Origin: Pedobacter sp. L105
GTDB lineage: Bacteria > Bacteroidota > Bacteroidia > Sphingobacteriales > Sphingobacteriaceae
Direction of reading: 5' to 3'
Assembly: GCF_009765875.1 (NCBI RefSeq)
Contig: NZ_LMUP01000001.1
Span: forward strand, 186,001 to 250,000
DNA: 64,000 bases
Shown here one piece after another: positions 34,865-43,791 of this stretch (position 1 is its first letter; each line of letters opens with the position of its first letter). Both the position numbers and the translations under genes were made by a program. The notes beneath the pieces are model-generated. The model had not been told where the DNA came from, did no database searches, and saw nothing but the letters and a program-made list of their open reading frames with translations.

Positions 34865-34872
34865 CAAAGATA
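34865..34872 (-). promoter_or_regulatory. Candidate -7 element for the minus-strand GT2
   Basis: On the minus strand TATCTTTG matches TAnnTTTG exactly, 84 bases before the GT2 start codon. A TTG lies upstream with a shorter spacing (16 bases) than usual. Confidence 0.35.
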
Positions 34873-35013
34873 TACCTTCAATTGAAGTCAATTTTTTTTG
34901 AGGAGATTAATGCAATCTGTTAAAATGTCGAATATAGGGATATTTAAAGTAGTTATAATTAATATATAGAAATATTTAATTAATTTAAATTCATTATTTG
35001 AACAGTTTTAAAA

Positions 35014-35021
35014 TATGTTTG
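35014..35021 (+). promoter_or_regulatory. Candidate -7 element for the oxidoreductase pair
   Basis: TATGTTTG matches TAnnTTTG exactly and lies about 68 bases before the ATG at 35089. The rest of the 307-base divergent gap is very AT-rich and shows no other structure; a -33 box at the right spacing was not found. Confidence 0.3.
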
Positions 35022-35088
35022 CATTTAGTATTTGAAAATTATGTTTTTGATTATATTTACATAAATAGACGTTTAGAAGGATTATCAG

Positions 35089-35664
35089 ATGGATAGAAGG
35101 ACTACAATAAAAAGCATTATTGTTGTTGCATATGTAGGGTTGTCATCGTTTTCATTTTATAAATGGATTGCTTTGAATTCGGCTATTGATATCCAATCGC
35201 TCGATCAAAAAAAATCCCTGATAGCAGAGTTGGGAGAAGTAATCATTCCACGAACGGACACGCCTGGTGCTAAAGATGCCAAAGTAGAGGAATATACGAT
35301 CCGAATGATTAAATATTGTACTGAACGTATCTCACAGCACAATTTCTTAAACGGCTTAAATGACCTGGAGGTCTACGTACAAAAAAATTATAAACGTGAT
35401 TTTGCTGCCTGTACAGAAAAAGAAAAAATAGCTGTACTCCAGCATTTTGAAGATAAATCGGTGTTTAAAGTGAAAGTGCTGAATAAAATTAATAACAAGT
35501 TTTTTGGTATTCCTTTTTTTGTAAGGCTTAAACAGTTGACTACAGAAGGCTATTGTATTTCAGAACTTGGCGCTACAAAAGGGTTAGCGTATGATTATAT
35601 TCCCCACATGTATCAACCATGTATCCCATTGACCAAAGACCAGAAATCCTGGGCAACAAAATAA
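35089..35664 (+). CDS. Gluconate 2-dehydrogenase subunit 3-like protein
   Basis: A 191-residue protein of the gluconate 2-dehydrogenase subunit 3 family. A hydrophobic N-terminal segment (TIKSIIVVAYVGLSSFSFY) anchors or exports it; MDRRT at the start resembles a weak Tat-type double Arg. The family core is LIAELGEVIIPRTDTPGAKDAKVEEY and a C-terminal FFVRLKQLTTEGYC. These subunits accompany membrane FAD-dependent sugar or alcohol dehydrogenases and help their export and assembly. It precedes a GMC oxidoreductase by 6 bases, so the two proteins likely form one enzyme. Confidence 0.87.
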   Translation: MDRRTTIKSIIVVAYVGLSSFSFYKWIALNSAIDIQSLDQKKSLIAELGEVIIPRTDTPGAKDAKVEEYTIRMIKYCTERISQHNFLNGLNDLEVYVQKNYKRDFAACTEKEKIAVLQHFEDKSVFKVKVLNKINNKFFGIPFFVRLKQLTTEGYCISELGATKGLAYDYIPHMYQPCIPLTKDQKSWATK

Positions 35665-35670
35665 AATTAC

Positions 35671-37365
35671 ATGTATATAGCTGGTAATTCAAAAGTAGAT
35701 TCTTCCTTTGATGCAATTGTCATAGGTTCTGGTATCAGCGGTGGCTGGGCAGCAATGGAGTTATGTAAAAAAGGTATGAAGACATTATTGCTGGAACGGG
35801 GCAGGGATGTAAAACATATTGTGGATTACAAGACGGCCAATTTAAATCCATGGGATTTCGAATTTGGACCTAATTTTACTACGAAACATATTCAGCAAAA
35901 CCCAATGATATCGCAAAATACTTCTCCAGGCGATCAGGATTTCTTTGCAAGCGATGTGGATCATCCTTATCATGCTGAGAAGCCCTTTAGCTGGTTAAGA
36001 GGTTATCAGGTTGGAGGAAGGTCTTTGACTTGGGGGCGGCAGTGTTATCGCTGGAGTGACCTCGATTTTGAGGCTAATTTGAAAGATAAAATTGCGGTTG
36101 ACTGGCCGATACGTTATCAGCATATTGCGCCATGGTATGATTATGTTGAACAGTTTATTGGTGTAAGCGGTAAGGCCGAAAACCTTTCGCAGTTGCCCGA
36201 TGGTAAATTCCTTCCGCCGATGCAATTAAATTGTATTGAAAATCATTTGGCAGAATCTATCCTTAAGGGAGATCAGCACAGGTTACTCACCATAGCGAGG
36301 GTGGCGAACCTGACTAAAGGCTGGGATAGCCGGGGGCCATGTCAAAACCGGAATTTATGTTCGAGGGGTTGTCCTTTCGGTGGTTATTTTAGCAGCAACA
36401 GTTCTACTATTCCTGCTGCTTTTCAAACGGGTAATCTTACTTTAAGACCTTATTCTATTGTTGCAGAGTTATTATATGACGAACATCATGATAAAGCAAA
36501 AGGTGTACGCGTTATTGATACGCTAACCAATGAAAGCTTTGAATATTTTGCTAAAGTGGTTTTTGTAAATGCTTCTACCATTCCTACAGCAGGTATTCTG
36601 CTGAACTCCAAATCCCACAGGTTTCCTGATGGATTTGGTAATGACAGCGGCGAGGTGGGCCATAATTTAATGGATCATCACTCTTCTGCCGGTGCTTATG
36701 GCGAGTATGATGGATTTCAGGATCAATATTATAAAGGAAGACGGCCTTGTGGCTTTTTGATTCCAAGATATAGAAATCTCAAACCTCAGCCCGAACTGGG
36801 ATTTTTGCGCGGGTATAATATACAGGGCGACGGAGAACGTGCAGAATGGGAAGATCGCCAGAATGAACCTGGTTTTGGTGCAGATTTTAAGAAAAGACTG
36901 ACTACGCCTGGTAAATGGAGTATCTGGATGGCGGGCTGGGGCGAGTGTTTGCCTTATCATGAAAATAAGGTAAGCCTGCATGCCAGTAAAGTCGATAAAT
37001 GGGGGCTTCCTCAAATGGATATTGATTTTTCATTTAAAGAGAATGAGGCTAAAATGATGGAGGACATAATGAAAACATCTGCTGAAATGTTGTCGGCTGC
37101 TGGTTTTAATAATGTAAGTTCATTTAATTATCATAAGCCAGGTGGTTCTACCGTTCATGAAATGGGTACTGCGAGAATGGGCAGAGATCCCAAGACATCT
37201 GTAGTAAATGGTAATAATCAAATGCATGCGGCCAAGAATGTGTTTATTACTGATGGAAGTTGTATGACTTCTTCCGCCTGTCAAAACCCGTCATTAACTT
37301 ATATGGCATTAACTGCACGTGCTTGTGAATTTGCTGCAAGAGAGATGAAAGCCGGAAATATTTGA
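35671..37365 (+). CDS. GMC family FAD-dependent oxidoreductase
   Basis: A 564-residue glucose-methanol-choline oxidoreductase, gluconate/sorbosone dehydrogenase type. The FAD-binding GSGISGGWAAMELCKKG lies near the N-terminus, GGRSLTWGRQ follows, Cys-rich NLCSRGCPFGG is in the middle, and the C-terminal region carries the HEMGTARMG block with the putative active-site His and FITDGSCMTSSACQNPSLTY. It oxidises a sugar or sugar alcohol and passes electrons to a quinone or cytochrome. Without its own signal peptide, it would be carried out by the subunit encoded 6 bases upstream. Placement inside the EPS island suggests that it may modify a sugar of the polymer or handle its breakdown products. 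Confidence 0.88.
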   Translation: MYIAGNSKVDSSFDAIVIGSGISGGWAAMELCKKGMKTLLLERGRDVKHIVDYKTANLNPWDFEFGPNFTTKHIQQNPMISQNTSPGDQDFFASDVDHPYHAEKPFSWLRGYQVGGRSLTWGRQCYRWSDLDFEANLKDKIAVDWPIRYQHIAPWYDYVEQFIGVSGKAENLSQLPDGKFLPPMQLNCIENHLAESILKGDQHRLLTIARVANLTKGWDSRGPCQNRNLCSRGCPFGGYFSSNSSTIPAAFQTGNLTLRPYSIVAELLYDEHHDKAKGVRVIDTLTNESFEYFAKVVFVNASTIPTAGILLNSKSHRFPDGFGNDSGEVGHNLMDHHSSAGAYGEYDGFQDQYYKGRRPCGFLIPRYRNLKPQPELGFLRGYNIQGDGERAEWEDRQNEPGFGADFKKRLTTPGKWSIWMAGWGECLPYHENKVSLHASKVDKWGLPQMDIDFSFKENEAKMMEDIMKTSAEMLSAAGFNNVSSFNYHKPGGSTVHEMGTARMGRDPKTSVVNGNNQMHAAKNVFITDGSCMTSSACQNPSLTYMALTARACEFAAREMKAGNI

Positions 37366-37523
37366 TCATCTTTAATTTAAAGGATATAAAAAAGTAACTG
37401 TCATTTCTGATTTTTCTACAGGAGAATTTTCGTCTTTTTAAAGAAACTAATAATTCATCTAATTGCTGCTAAAACCCTCTCTATTAGTATTAAAAGGTGA
37501 TTAAAATCGGCTTGTGTGACATG

Positions 37524-37554
37524 TTTGTTACATAAGAAGCTTTATCTTAGATTG
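37524..37554 (+). promoter_or_regulatory. Candidate promoter for the GT14 gene
   Basis: TTTG at 37524-37527, a 20-base spacer and TAGATTG at 37548-37554 fit the Bacteroidota promoter layout (TTTG, 19-21 bases, TAnnTTTG; the last element has one mismatch or is one base short). It is about 46 bases before the ATG at 37601. Confidence 0.42.
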
Positions 37555-37600
37555 ATAATACAGTCTAATGACTTCGCCAGATAAATTTGTCCAATAACTT

Positions 37601-38470
37601 ATGCGAATAGCCCATATCATTGCTGCCCATAAAAATCCTCTGCAGATAGAGCGCCTGATCACGGCTATGCATCATCCTAACTTTGATTTTTATATTCATT
37701 TAGATAAAAAAGTAGCTATTGCTCCTTTTCAATATCTTGAAGAACTTGGACAGGTGTATTTTATCAAAGATAGAACCTTATGTAATTGGGGTGGATTTAG
37801 CTTTGTAGAAGCTCAATTGCGATCAATTGATGAAATTCAGGCAACCGGGTTAGATTATAACTTTATAAATTTAATTAGTGCACAGGATTACCCTATCGTA
37901 TCAGCTGATAAGCTTTATGAGTTTTTTTTGGTAAATAATGGATCGTCGTTTATATCTTATGATCGTTCGAGGAATTCGGATTGGTGGAAAGAAGCTGAAA
38001 ATCGCTACAAATCGTTTCATTTTACAGATATGAACTTTAAGATGAAATATCTGATTCAAAAAATTGCAAACAAATTGATTAGTGAACGCAAGTTTCCACT
38101 GCCTATAAAATTATATGGGGGTAACAGATCTTGCTGGTGGACCATTACATCAGAAGCTGCAGCTTATCTATCGGCTTATTTTAAGGCAAACCCTAAAATG
38201 ATGCGTTTTTTAAGATTAACCTGGGGTTCGGATGAATTTATTATGGCCAGTATATTAATGAATTCTCCTTACAAAGATAAGTTGGTCAACGAAAATTACC
38301 GGTACATTGATTGGTCTGGCGGCAAAGCTCATCCAGAAATCTTAAAGGTCAAAGATGCTGAAGCGATCATTCATTCAGGAATGTTATTCGCGAGAAAATT
38401 CGATCTGGAAACTGATTCCGATATATTACATCTTTTAGATCAAAATATACTGTCTCAAAAACTTACTTAA
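37601..38470 (+). CDS. GT14 core-2/I-branching-type glycosyltransferase, copy 1
   Basis: A 289-residue transferase of the core-2/I-branching family (N-acetylglucosaminyl- or xylosyltransferase type). MRIAHIIAAHKNPLQIERLI and YIHLDKK at the N-terminus, WGGFSFVEAQLRSI, LISAQDYPI, and the C-terminal TWGSDEFIMASILMNSPYKD are diagnostic. Bacterial members occur in EPS clusters and branch or decorate polymers. It shares a full-length resemblance with the gene at 47872-48735. It stands alone behind a possible own promoter. Confidence 0.87.
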   Translation: MRIAHIIAAHKNPLQIERLITAMHHPNFDFYIHLDKKVAIAPFQYLEELGQVYFIKDRTLCNWGGFSFVEAQLRSIDEIQATGLDYNFINLISAQDYPIVSADKLYEFFLVNNGSSFISYDRSRNSDWWKEAENRYKSFHFTDMNFKMKYLIQKIANKLISERKFPLPIKLYGGNRSCWWTITSEAAAYLSAYFKANPKMMRFLRLTWGSDEFIMASILMNSPYKDKLVNENYRYIDWSGGKAHPEILKVKDAEAIIHSGMLFARKFDLETDSDILHLLDQNILSQKLT

Positions 38471-38728
38471 TAGTTTTAAGTATTTAATCTGTCTTTCAGG
38501 TTTAATCCGGCGAGCTGTTCATCCATTATTTTGTTTGATAAATCATCGCAATCCTGATCTTATATTGAATAATTATGGTTAAATTGATGCAGGAGTAGAT
38601 TTTAGATTGTTTACTTCTTTTTGAAATAAAACTTCTGGTTTTATTTAAATGTAATGCCAAAAGACCTTTTTTACTAAATTTTATCGGATATTCACGAGTC
38701 TTAAAATACGCAGTAGTCAGAACACATT

Positions 38729-40093
38729 ATGTCTTTAATAAAAACGGTACTTTCCACATTTAAAAATATACATTTTCAATCTTTATTGGGGAATGGAGTG
38801 ATGGCTACTTTTGGAATGGTGACCATGGCTATTTTATATAGGGCAATGTCAGTTAATGATATCGGAGTTTATGTATTCTTTATGACGATATGGGGATTGA
38901 TTGATACGTTAAGGTCGGGATTTTTAACCAATGCATTTATTAAATTTTATTCGGGTACAGAGCAAAATAGGGCAGAAGTGGTAGCGGGCTCTGCATGGGT
39001 ATTGTCTCTATGTATAACTGCTGTATTAATTTTGATTAATATTCCCACATACCTTCTTTCTTCTCATCTGCAGAATGAAGGGATGATTTTATTTCTTAAA
39101 TATTTTTCACTAATATCTATATCAACCCTGCCATCATTTATGGCGAATATTATTGTACAAGGGGATAAAAGATTTGATCGGTTATTATGGTTAAGGCTGA
39201 TTAACCAAGTTCTTTTTACCGGGATTGTAATCGCAATGACGATGATGAAAATCTCTACCCTGACAAATGTTATACTGGCTTATATTTTCTCTAATATGGT
39301 GGCCAGTCTGGCTGTTATGTTTATGGGCTGGACAATGATTGGCTCAATAGTGAAGTGGTCCAGAGAAGCTTTTCTCGAGCTTTTTCATTTTGGTAAATAT
39401 AGTGTGGGTACGAATGTGGGATCTAACCTTTTCAAAGTAACAGATACTTTCTTTATCAATTTCTTTTTGGGCCCTGCGGCTCTGGCCGTTTATAATTTGG
39501 GTGGGAGATTAATCCAGATCATTGAAATGCTTTTACTTAGTTTTGCCGCATCAGGACTGCCAAGTCTGTCCGTCTACTATAATCATGGCCAAAAGGCAGA
39601 AATGATGCATGTAATGAAAAAGCTGGTTGGAATGCTTTCGATAGTTATTTTTGGCATCGCTATACTCTCAATTATTTTTGCTGAACCACTTATTCACTTG
39701 ATTGGCGGGGAACGATATGTTCATACTGAGGCACCTAATTTGTTCCGGATATTTATGAGTATGGCTGTTCTTTATCCTACAGATCGCTTTTTCGCATTAA
39801 CATTAGAGGTGATCCATAAACCTAAAATAAATTTTTATAAAATACTAATTATGCTTTTGGCCAATTTAGCAGGCGATTATATAGGCGTAACTATTTTCAA
39901 ATCGATATACTCTATTGTAATCGCGAATATCTTTCCTTTGCTGATGGCCATAGTTATTACTTATATACCATTGAATAAATATTCTAAGTTTAAATTCTGG
40001 GAAATGTACATTATTGGGTATAAGGAAGTCATCATATTCATTAAACAAATTTATTCCACTTTATTTATTAAAAGTAAGGTAGAAAATAATTAG
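38729..40093 (+). CDS. Wzx-like polysaccharide flippase
   Basis: A 454-residue integral membrane protein with about 12 hydrophobic segments and the look of the MOP/polysaccharide-transporter family: LGNGVMATFGMVTMAILYRAMSVNDIGVYVFF at the N-terminus, GKYSVGTNVGSNLFKVTDTFFI and FLGPAALAVYNLGGRLIQI in the middle. It moves the lipid-linked repeat unit across the inner membrane for the Wzy-like polymerase encoded 10 kb upstream. A 258-base AT-rich gap before it contains no gene. Confidence 0.87.
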   Translation: MSLIKTVLSTFKNIHFQSLLGNGVMATFGMVTMAILYRAMSVNDIGVYVFFMTIWGLIDTLRSGFLTNAFIKFYSGTEQNRAEVVAGSAWVLSLCITAVLILINIPTYLLSSHLQNEGMILFLKYFSLISISTLPSFMANIIVQGDKRFDRLLWLRLINQVLFTGIVIAMTMMKISTLTNVILAYIFSNMVASLAVMFMGWTMIGSIVKWSREAFLELFHFGKYSVGTNVGSNLFKVTDTFFINFFLGPAALAVYNLGGRLIQIIEMLLLSFAASGLPSLSVYYNHGQKAEMMHVMKKLVGMLSIVIFGIAILSIIFAEPLIHLIGGERYVHTEAPNLFRIFMSMAVLYPTDRFFALTLEVIHKPKINFYKILIMLLANLAGDYIGVTIFKSIYSIVIANIFPLLMAIVITYIPLNKYSKFKFWEMYIIGYKEVIIFIKQIYSTLFIKSKVENN

Positions 40094-40197
40094 TGGTTAT
40101 CTATAGTTAGTTTACCTATATCAGTCCGGATACCTAAAAAGTCATCTTGTTTTTCATATATTTAGAGCTTTTAATGTCTGATTAATTTCTCTAATAC

Positions 40198-41316
40198 ATG
40201 CTGAAAGCTCAATTCCAATATTTTAAGAATCTTGACGGCCTAAGATTTTTATGCTTCTTATCAGTATATTCGGTTCATACTTTTCATGTATCCAATCCCG
40301 AAATAAAATCAAATTTCTTTTACAGGATAATTGTTGATGGTCTGTTTACAAATGGAGGTTTAGGCGTTAATTTTTTCTTCGTATTAAGTGGATTTTTAAT
40401 CACTTACTTATTGATCCTTGAAAAACAATCAAGTGGTAGTATTAATATATATCACTTTTGGTTCAAAAGGGTAATAAGAATATGGCCTTTGTATTTTGCC
40501 TGTGTTTTTTTTGGTTTTATTATATTCCCCTATATCAAAAATCATTTAGGTCAAACTGTGAGCGAATCTGCTGACCCAAAACTTTATATGCTCTTTCTGG
40601 GGAACTTTGATATATTAAAAAACGGCTGGCCTGATTCTACAGAACTTGGAGTATTGTGGAGTGTTTCTATTGAGGAGCAGTTTTACCTGGTTTGGCCTAT
40701 ACTATTATATCTTATTCCAATTAAGAAGTACTGGATGATTTTTATAGTTGTAATTGTAGTGAGTCTTATTTTCAGATCCCTGAATGACACTAAGCTTGAT
40801 TATTATTATCATACACTTTCATGTATTTCAGACATGGCTGTTGGAGGGTTTGGAGCGTGGTTAATTCATGTTCATAAAGTAAAAAAACTAATAACCGATC
40901 TGAGTAAATCCAGGATAGTTTTTATCTACCTATTTTTTATCGCCTTATTCATCTTTAGGGAGCAAATATTAAATCAGTTCTATTTTACGAGAATTATAGA
41001 AAGACTGATTATTTCTATTTTTATCATACTCATCATACTTGAACAGAATTATAGTGCTAACTCTTTTTATAAGATGGGAAATTTCAAATGGATTTCAAAA
41101 TTGGGTTTAACAACTTATGGTATGTATATGCTGCATATTATTGCATTTCTTATTATCACTACAGTGCTTAAAATGCTCAAAGTTTATGATAATACTTATG
41201 TTCTGGTATTTGTAGGACCTGCTTTAGGATTGGTTTTAACAATAATTATGAGCAAAATCAGTTTTGAATTTTTTGAAAAACCATTTCTCAAACTAAGGAA
41301 GTATATTAAGAATTAA
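40198..41316 (+). CDS. Acyltransferase-3 (OafA/YrhL) membrane O-acyltransferase
   Basis: A 372-residue, roughly ten-helix membrane protein of the acyltransferase-3 family. NLDGLRFLCFLSVYSVHTFH holds the conserved Arg and His, followed by GLGVNFFFVLSGFLITYLL, the FWFKRVIRIWPLYF block with the second Arg, and LGVLWSVSIEEQFYLVWP. It acetylates or acylates sugars from the cytoplasmic acyl-CoA pool across the membrane, here probably EPS repeat units. It is the second acyltransferase of the island, beside the hexapeptide enzyme at 28882. Confidence 0.9.
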   Translation: MLKAQFQYFKNLDGLRFLCFLSVYSVHTFHVSNPEIKSNFFYRIIVDGLFTNGGLGVNFFFVLSGFLITYLLILEKQSSGSINIYHFWFKRVIRIWPLYFACVFFGFIIFPYIKNHLGQTVSESADPKLYMLFLGNFDILKNGWPDSTELGVLWSVSIEEQFYLVWPILLYLIPIKKYWMIFIVVIVVSLIFRSLNDTKLDYYYHTLSCISDMAVGGFGAWLIHVHKVKKLITDLSKSRIVFIYLFFIALFIFREQILNQFYFTRIIERLIISIFIILIILEQNYSANSFYKMGNFKWISKLGLTTYGMYMLHIIAFLIITTVLKMLKVYDNTYVLVFVGPALGLVLTIIMSKISFEFFEKPFLKLRKYIKN

Positions 41317-41511
41317 ATGCTTTGCAGGTTCTTAATCTAAGCAAAATAGGCATAGGTAGAACGCATTTGATTTAGGGAAGGACTGGCCTTTACATTTGTG
41401 ATGAGAAGGTTTGATGCTAAGGGTTTTGAGCCAATCACGTAGGAGTGATACATTTCAATTTGCAATTCAGCATGTCATAAGCTGTTCAGGATATGCCAAT
41501 GACTTGAAAAT

Positions 41512-41545
41512 AAAAGAGCTGATCTTATTAGGGTCAGCTCTTTTT
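41512..41545. terminator. Bidirectional rho-independent terminator
   Basis: An 11-base-pair stem (AAAAGAGCTGA at 41512-41522 with 41534-41544) around an 11-base loop. Because the arms begin and end with A and T runs, both strands have a T tract after the stem. It lies 28 bases after the minus-strand beta-helix gene, which it mainly serves, and can stop plus-strand transcripts from the acyltransferase. Confidence 0.85.
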
Positions 41546-41572
41546 GAAAGGTATTAGAAAGGATTTAAAATA

Positions 41573-42856
41573 TTATTGTTGTATAGCTAATGCATTTACA
41601 TTAATGCCGGCAGCAGCTGCGCTAGCATAGTAAGTGTTATTGGTAACAACAGGAACTAGACTAGCTTCCGGGTTTACAAAATAACTATTGATAAAAGGAG
41701 CATCAAAGTTGAAACCGGTATTGCTGTATACCTGGCAAGTTCCGCCAAATAAGCTATAAACATCCACTATAACACCAATCCAGTCTTTGCTTGTATTTAA
41801 GGTTCCACAGATGTTGCTGTATACTTTACAATCGGCATATGTAGTTTTACCAGCAACCATTTGGTCTGCAAATCCCTGACATTCAAATGCGGAATATTTT
41901 CTCGAGTTAACTACCGTGTTATTGTAGATCAGTACTTGTTTAGGCGTTGTGCCTAAACTTCTTGCCCAAGCCCTTAGTGCATTACCCTGGTGATTAGTTA
42001 CGAGGTTGTGGTGAAATTGACCATTTCCCTGCATAGTAAAAATACCATTATGATTATTGTTGGTAGTGTTAATGTTGTTGATGGTGTTGTGGTGAACGTT
42101 ATAATCATCTGCCAGCCCTACATTTACAACATCACCACAGTTTGAGGCAGAGAAGTTTAAATAGGCAATTTCTAATCCTTTTAGTACTCCGGTTACTGAA
42201 CCATTATTTACGCCTCCTGGAACCTGTAAAAAGGATTGAGTATTTACACAGTCTATATTTAAGAATTTAAGGTTGCTGGAATAAGTAGAAGTTGAACTGG
42301 CATTATATACAATTGAAGAGTTGTCCATGTATACAGTGTAATCACCGCCATTTTTAAAGGAGAAGTTTTGTACTGTAAGGTCATGTACCACACCGCTGAT
42401 TATAATTGATCTGTGCGCCGTATTATCCCTTAAGAGAAAGCCTCTTGTGATGCCAGCTGTTCCTGCTCCTGATATAGTAAGGTTACCAACATTTTTTAAG
42501 ACCATTTGATCATTGCTTCCTGCGATTTGAACCTGACCATTATTTTGAACAGTGATAGGACAGCCTGAGTTGATGTTTGATATATTGATACTGGTATATG
42601 TACCTGCCTTTACCTGAATTACATCATTACATTTGACACCGATTACAGCGCCATCAATAACAAGGTCTCCTGTTCCTGTACCTACAGCAACAGATCTGCC
42701 TGCAGCGGCAGTAGTAGCCGGAGTTTTTACCACCGTGTCTACAACAACTGGTTTTGCAGCCGAAGGATTTGATGTAACACCATCCATTTTTGAACAAGAA
42801 GTAATTACGAATAATATGAATGCTGAGAGTGCTAATAATCCTGATGTCTTTTTCAT
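41573..42856 (-). CDS. Lipoprotein with right-handed parallel beta-helix
   Basis: A 427-residue lipoprotein (signal ending VITSC, Cys21) with a short Pro/Val/Ala/Thr linker followed by beta-helix coils of about 20-25 residues. The coils are rich in Asn and show the typical N-x-x-I/V ladder (for example VQNFSFKNGG, YNVHHNTINNINTTNNN, GNGQFHHNLVTNHQGNAL). Such folds occur in pectate lyases, alginate epimerases and other polysaccharide enzymes. No catalytic residues can be named with certainty. It probably binds or modifies the EPS at the cell surface; enzymatic activity is not established. Confidence 0.75.
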   Translation of the reverse strand: MKKTSGLLALSAFILFVITSCSKMDGVTSNPSAAKPVVVDTVVKTPATTAAAGRSVAVGTGTGDLVIDGAVIGVKCNDVIQVKAGTYTSINISNINSGCPITVQNNGQVQIAGSNDQMVLKNVGNLTISGAGTAGITRGFLLRDNTAHRSIIISGVVHDLTVQNFSFKNGGDYTVYMDNSSIVYNASSTSTYSSNLKFLNIDCVNTQSFLQVPGGVNNGSVTGVLKGLEIAYLNFSASNCGDVVNVGLADDYNVHHNTINNINTTNNNHNGIFTMQGNGQFHHNLVTNHQGNALRAWARSLGTTPKQVLIYNNTVVNSRKYSAFECQGFADQMVAGKTTYADCKVYSNICGTLNTSKDWIGVIVDVYSLFGGTCQVYSNTGFNFDAPFINSYFVNPEASLVPVVTNNTYYASAAAAGINVNALAIQQ

Positions 42857-43791
42857 AATAAGAGTTGTGATGTTAGTTTCGTAATTAGATAATGCTCGCT
42901 TTACGGTAAAGCCTGTATTGTTGATTTTTTATGTTCGTTTCTCTATTCCAATGATAAAGAAAATAAATGGCATGCAAGAACTTTTTGGGAAATGAAGTGG
43001 GATAAATTCTTTAAACGAGTAAAATTGGGGATTAAAATACCCGCATTAGATTGTTGTCTATTTTGATTCTGTGAGATGACAAGGGCTTTAAATTCGAAAA
43101 AAAGTACATTCTCATACTCGGAGTGAAGATTTCTTTACTGATCAAGCGTCTGTTCCATCTTTTAGGAGCCGAAATCACAATTGTTTTTTTTATTTTAAAT
43201 TTTAATGTGATTTTAACGCCAGATTGTAATTTTTATATGGAAAACGTTAAAAAAATGAACAATAACTGGGAGGTTGAGGGGTTTAAATTCCCCAAAAATT
43301 CCTAAAAGTACCCAATGTGCCGTGGTTTTTTTTTAAAAAGTTGAAATCAAAACCTTTCATTTGTTTATACTGTAACGAAAATGAGACTATTGATTTTTGA
43401 ATCTTAAATTAGAATTTCCTAATGAATTGCGCCGGATTTATTAAGATAAGTACCGTTTTCCCTGGGAATAGTAGAAATAAAAGTATAAGAAGTTCTTGAG
43501 ACAAGCCACACGTAGAAAAATCCACTTGAATTTTTATTGGATGGTATTAATCATGATTGTAGTGGATGTTTTTTCTACGGTTTGTCAAGTTGCATTAAAA
43601 TGATTAGTGATGATGCTTTTTTTACCTGAAAAAATTCAGTAGAAAAATTTATAATTAATAAATGCCTGCATAAGTTCGTGTCATTGCTTTATTCTTTTTT
43701 TGAGTAGAGAGCATCTTCCTTAAAAAAGAATGATTCTTATTGATAATATATTTTGTTATGTTATATTAGCCTGTATATTTTATAAAACTGC
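42857..43791. other. 935-base intergenic region with an imperfect inverted repeat
   Basis: No convincing gene is found between these divergent lipoprotein genes. It must hold both promoters. The only marked structure is the inverted repeat at 43500-43589, listed separately. A small GC island with GGGG and CCCC at 43276-43293 forms a minor hairpin. The rest is AT-rich. A 60-codon frame at 43123-43305 looks like chance. Confidence 0.4.
43500..43589. repeat. Imperfect long inverted repeat in intergenic DNA
   Basis: Left arm 43500-43526 and right arm 43561-43589 pair through TCCACT with AGTGGA, GTAGAAAAA with TTTTTCTAC, and CAAxCC with GGxTTG, with small bulges, around a 34-base loop. On RNA this would make a long stem. 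It could be a small RNA, a decayed mobile element remnant or a leader structure for the glycosidase at 43792; none is supported by anything else. Confidence 0.45.

Noticed and set aside
43123-43305. 60-codon frame in the long intergenic gap
   Set aside because: GTG start, no family resemblance, and composition of AT-rich chance sequence; hydrophobic part could mislead.
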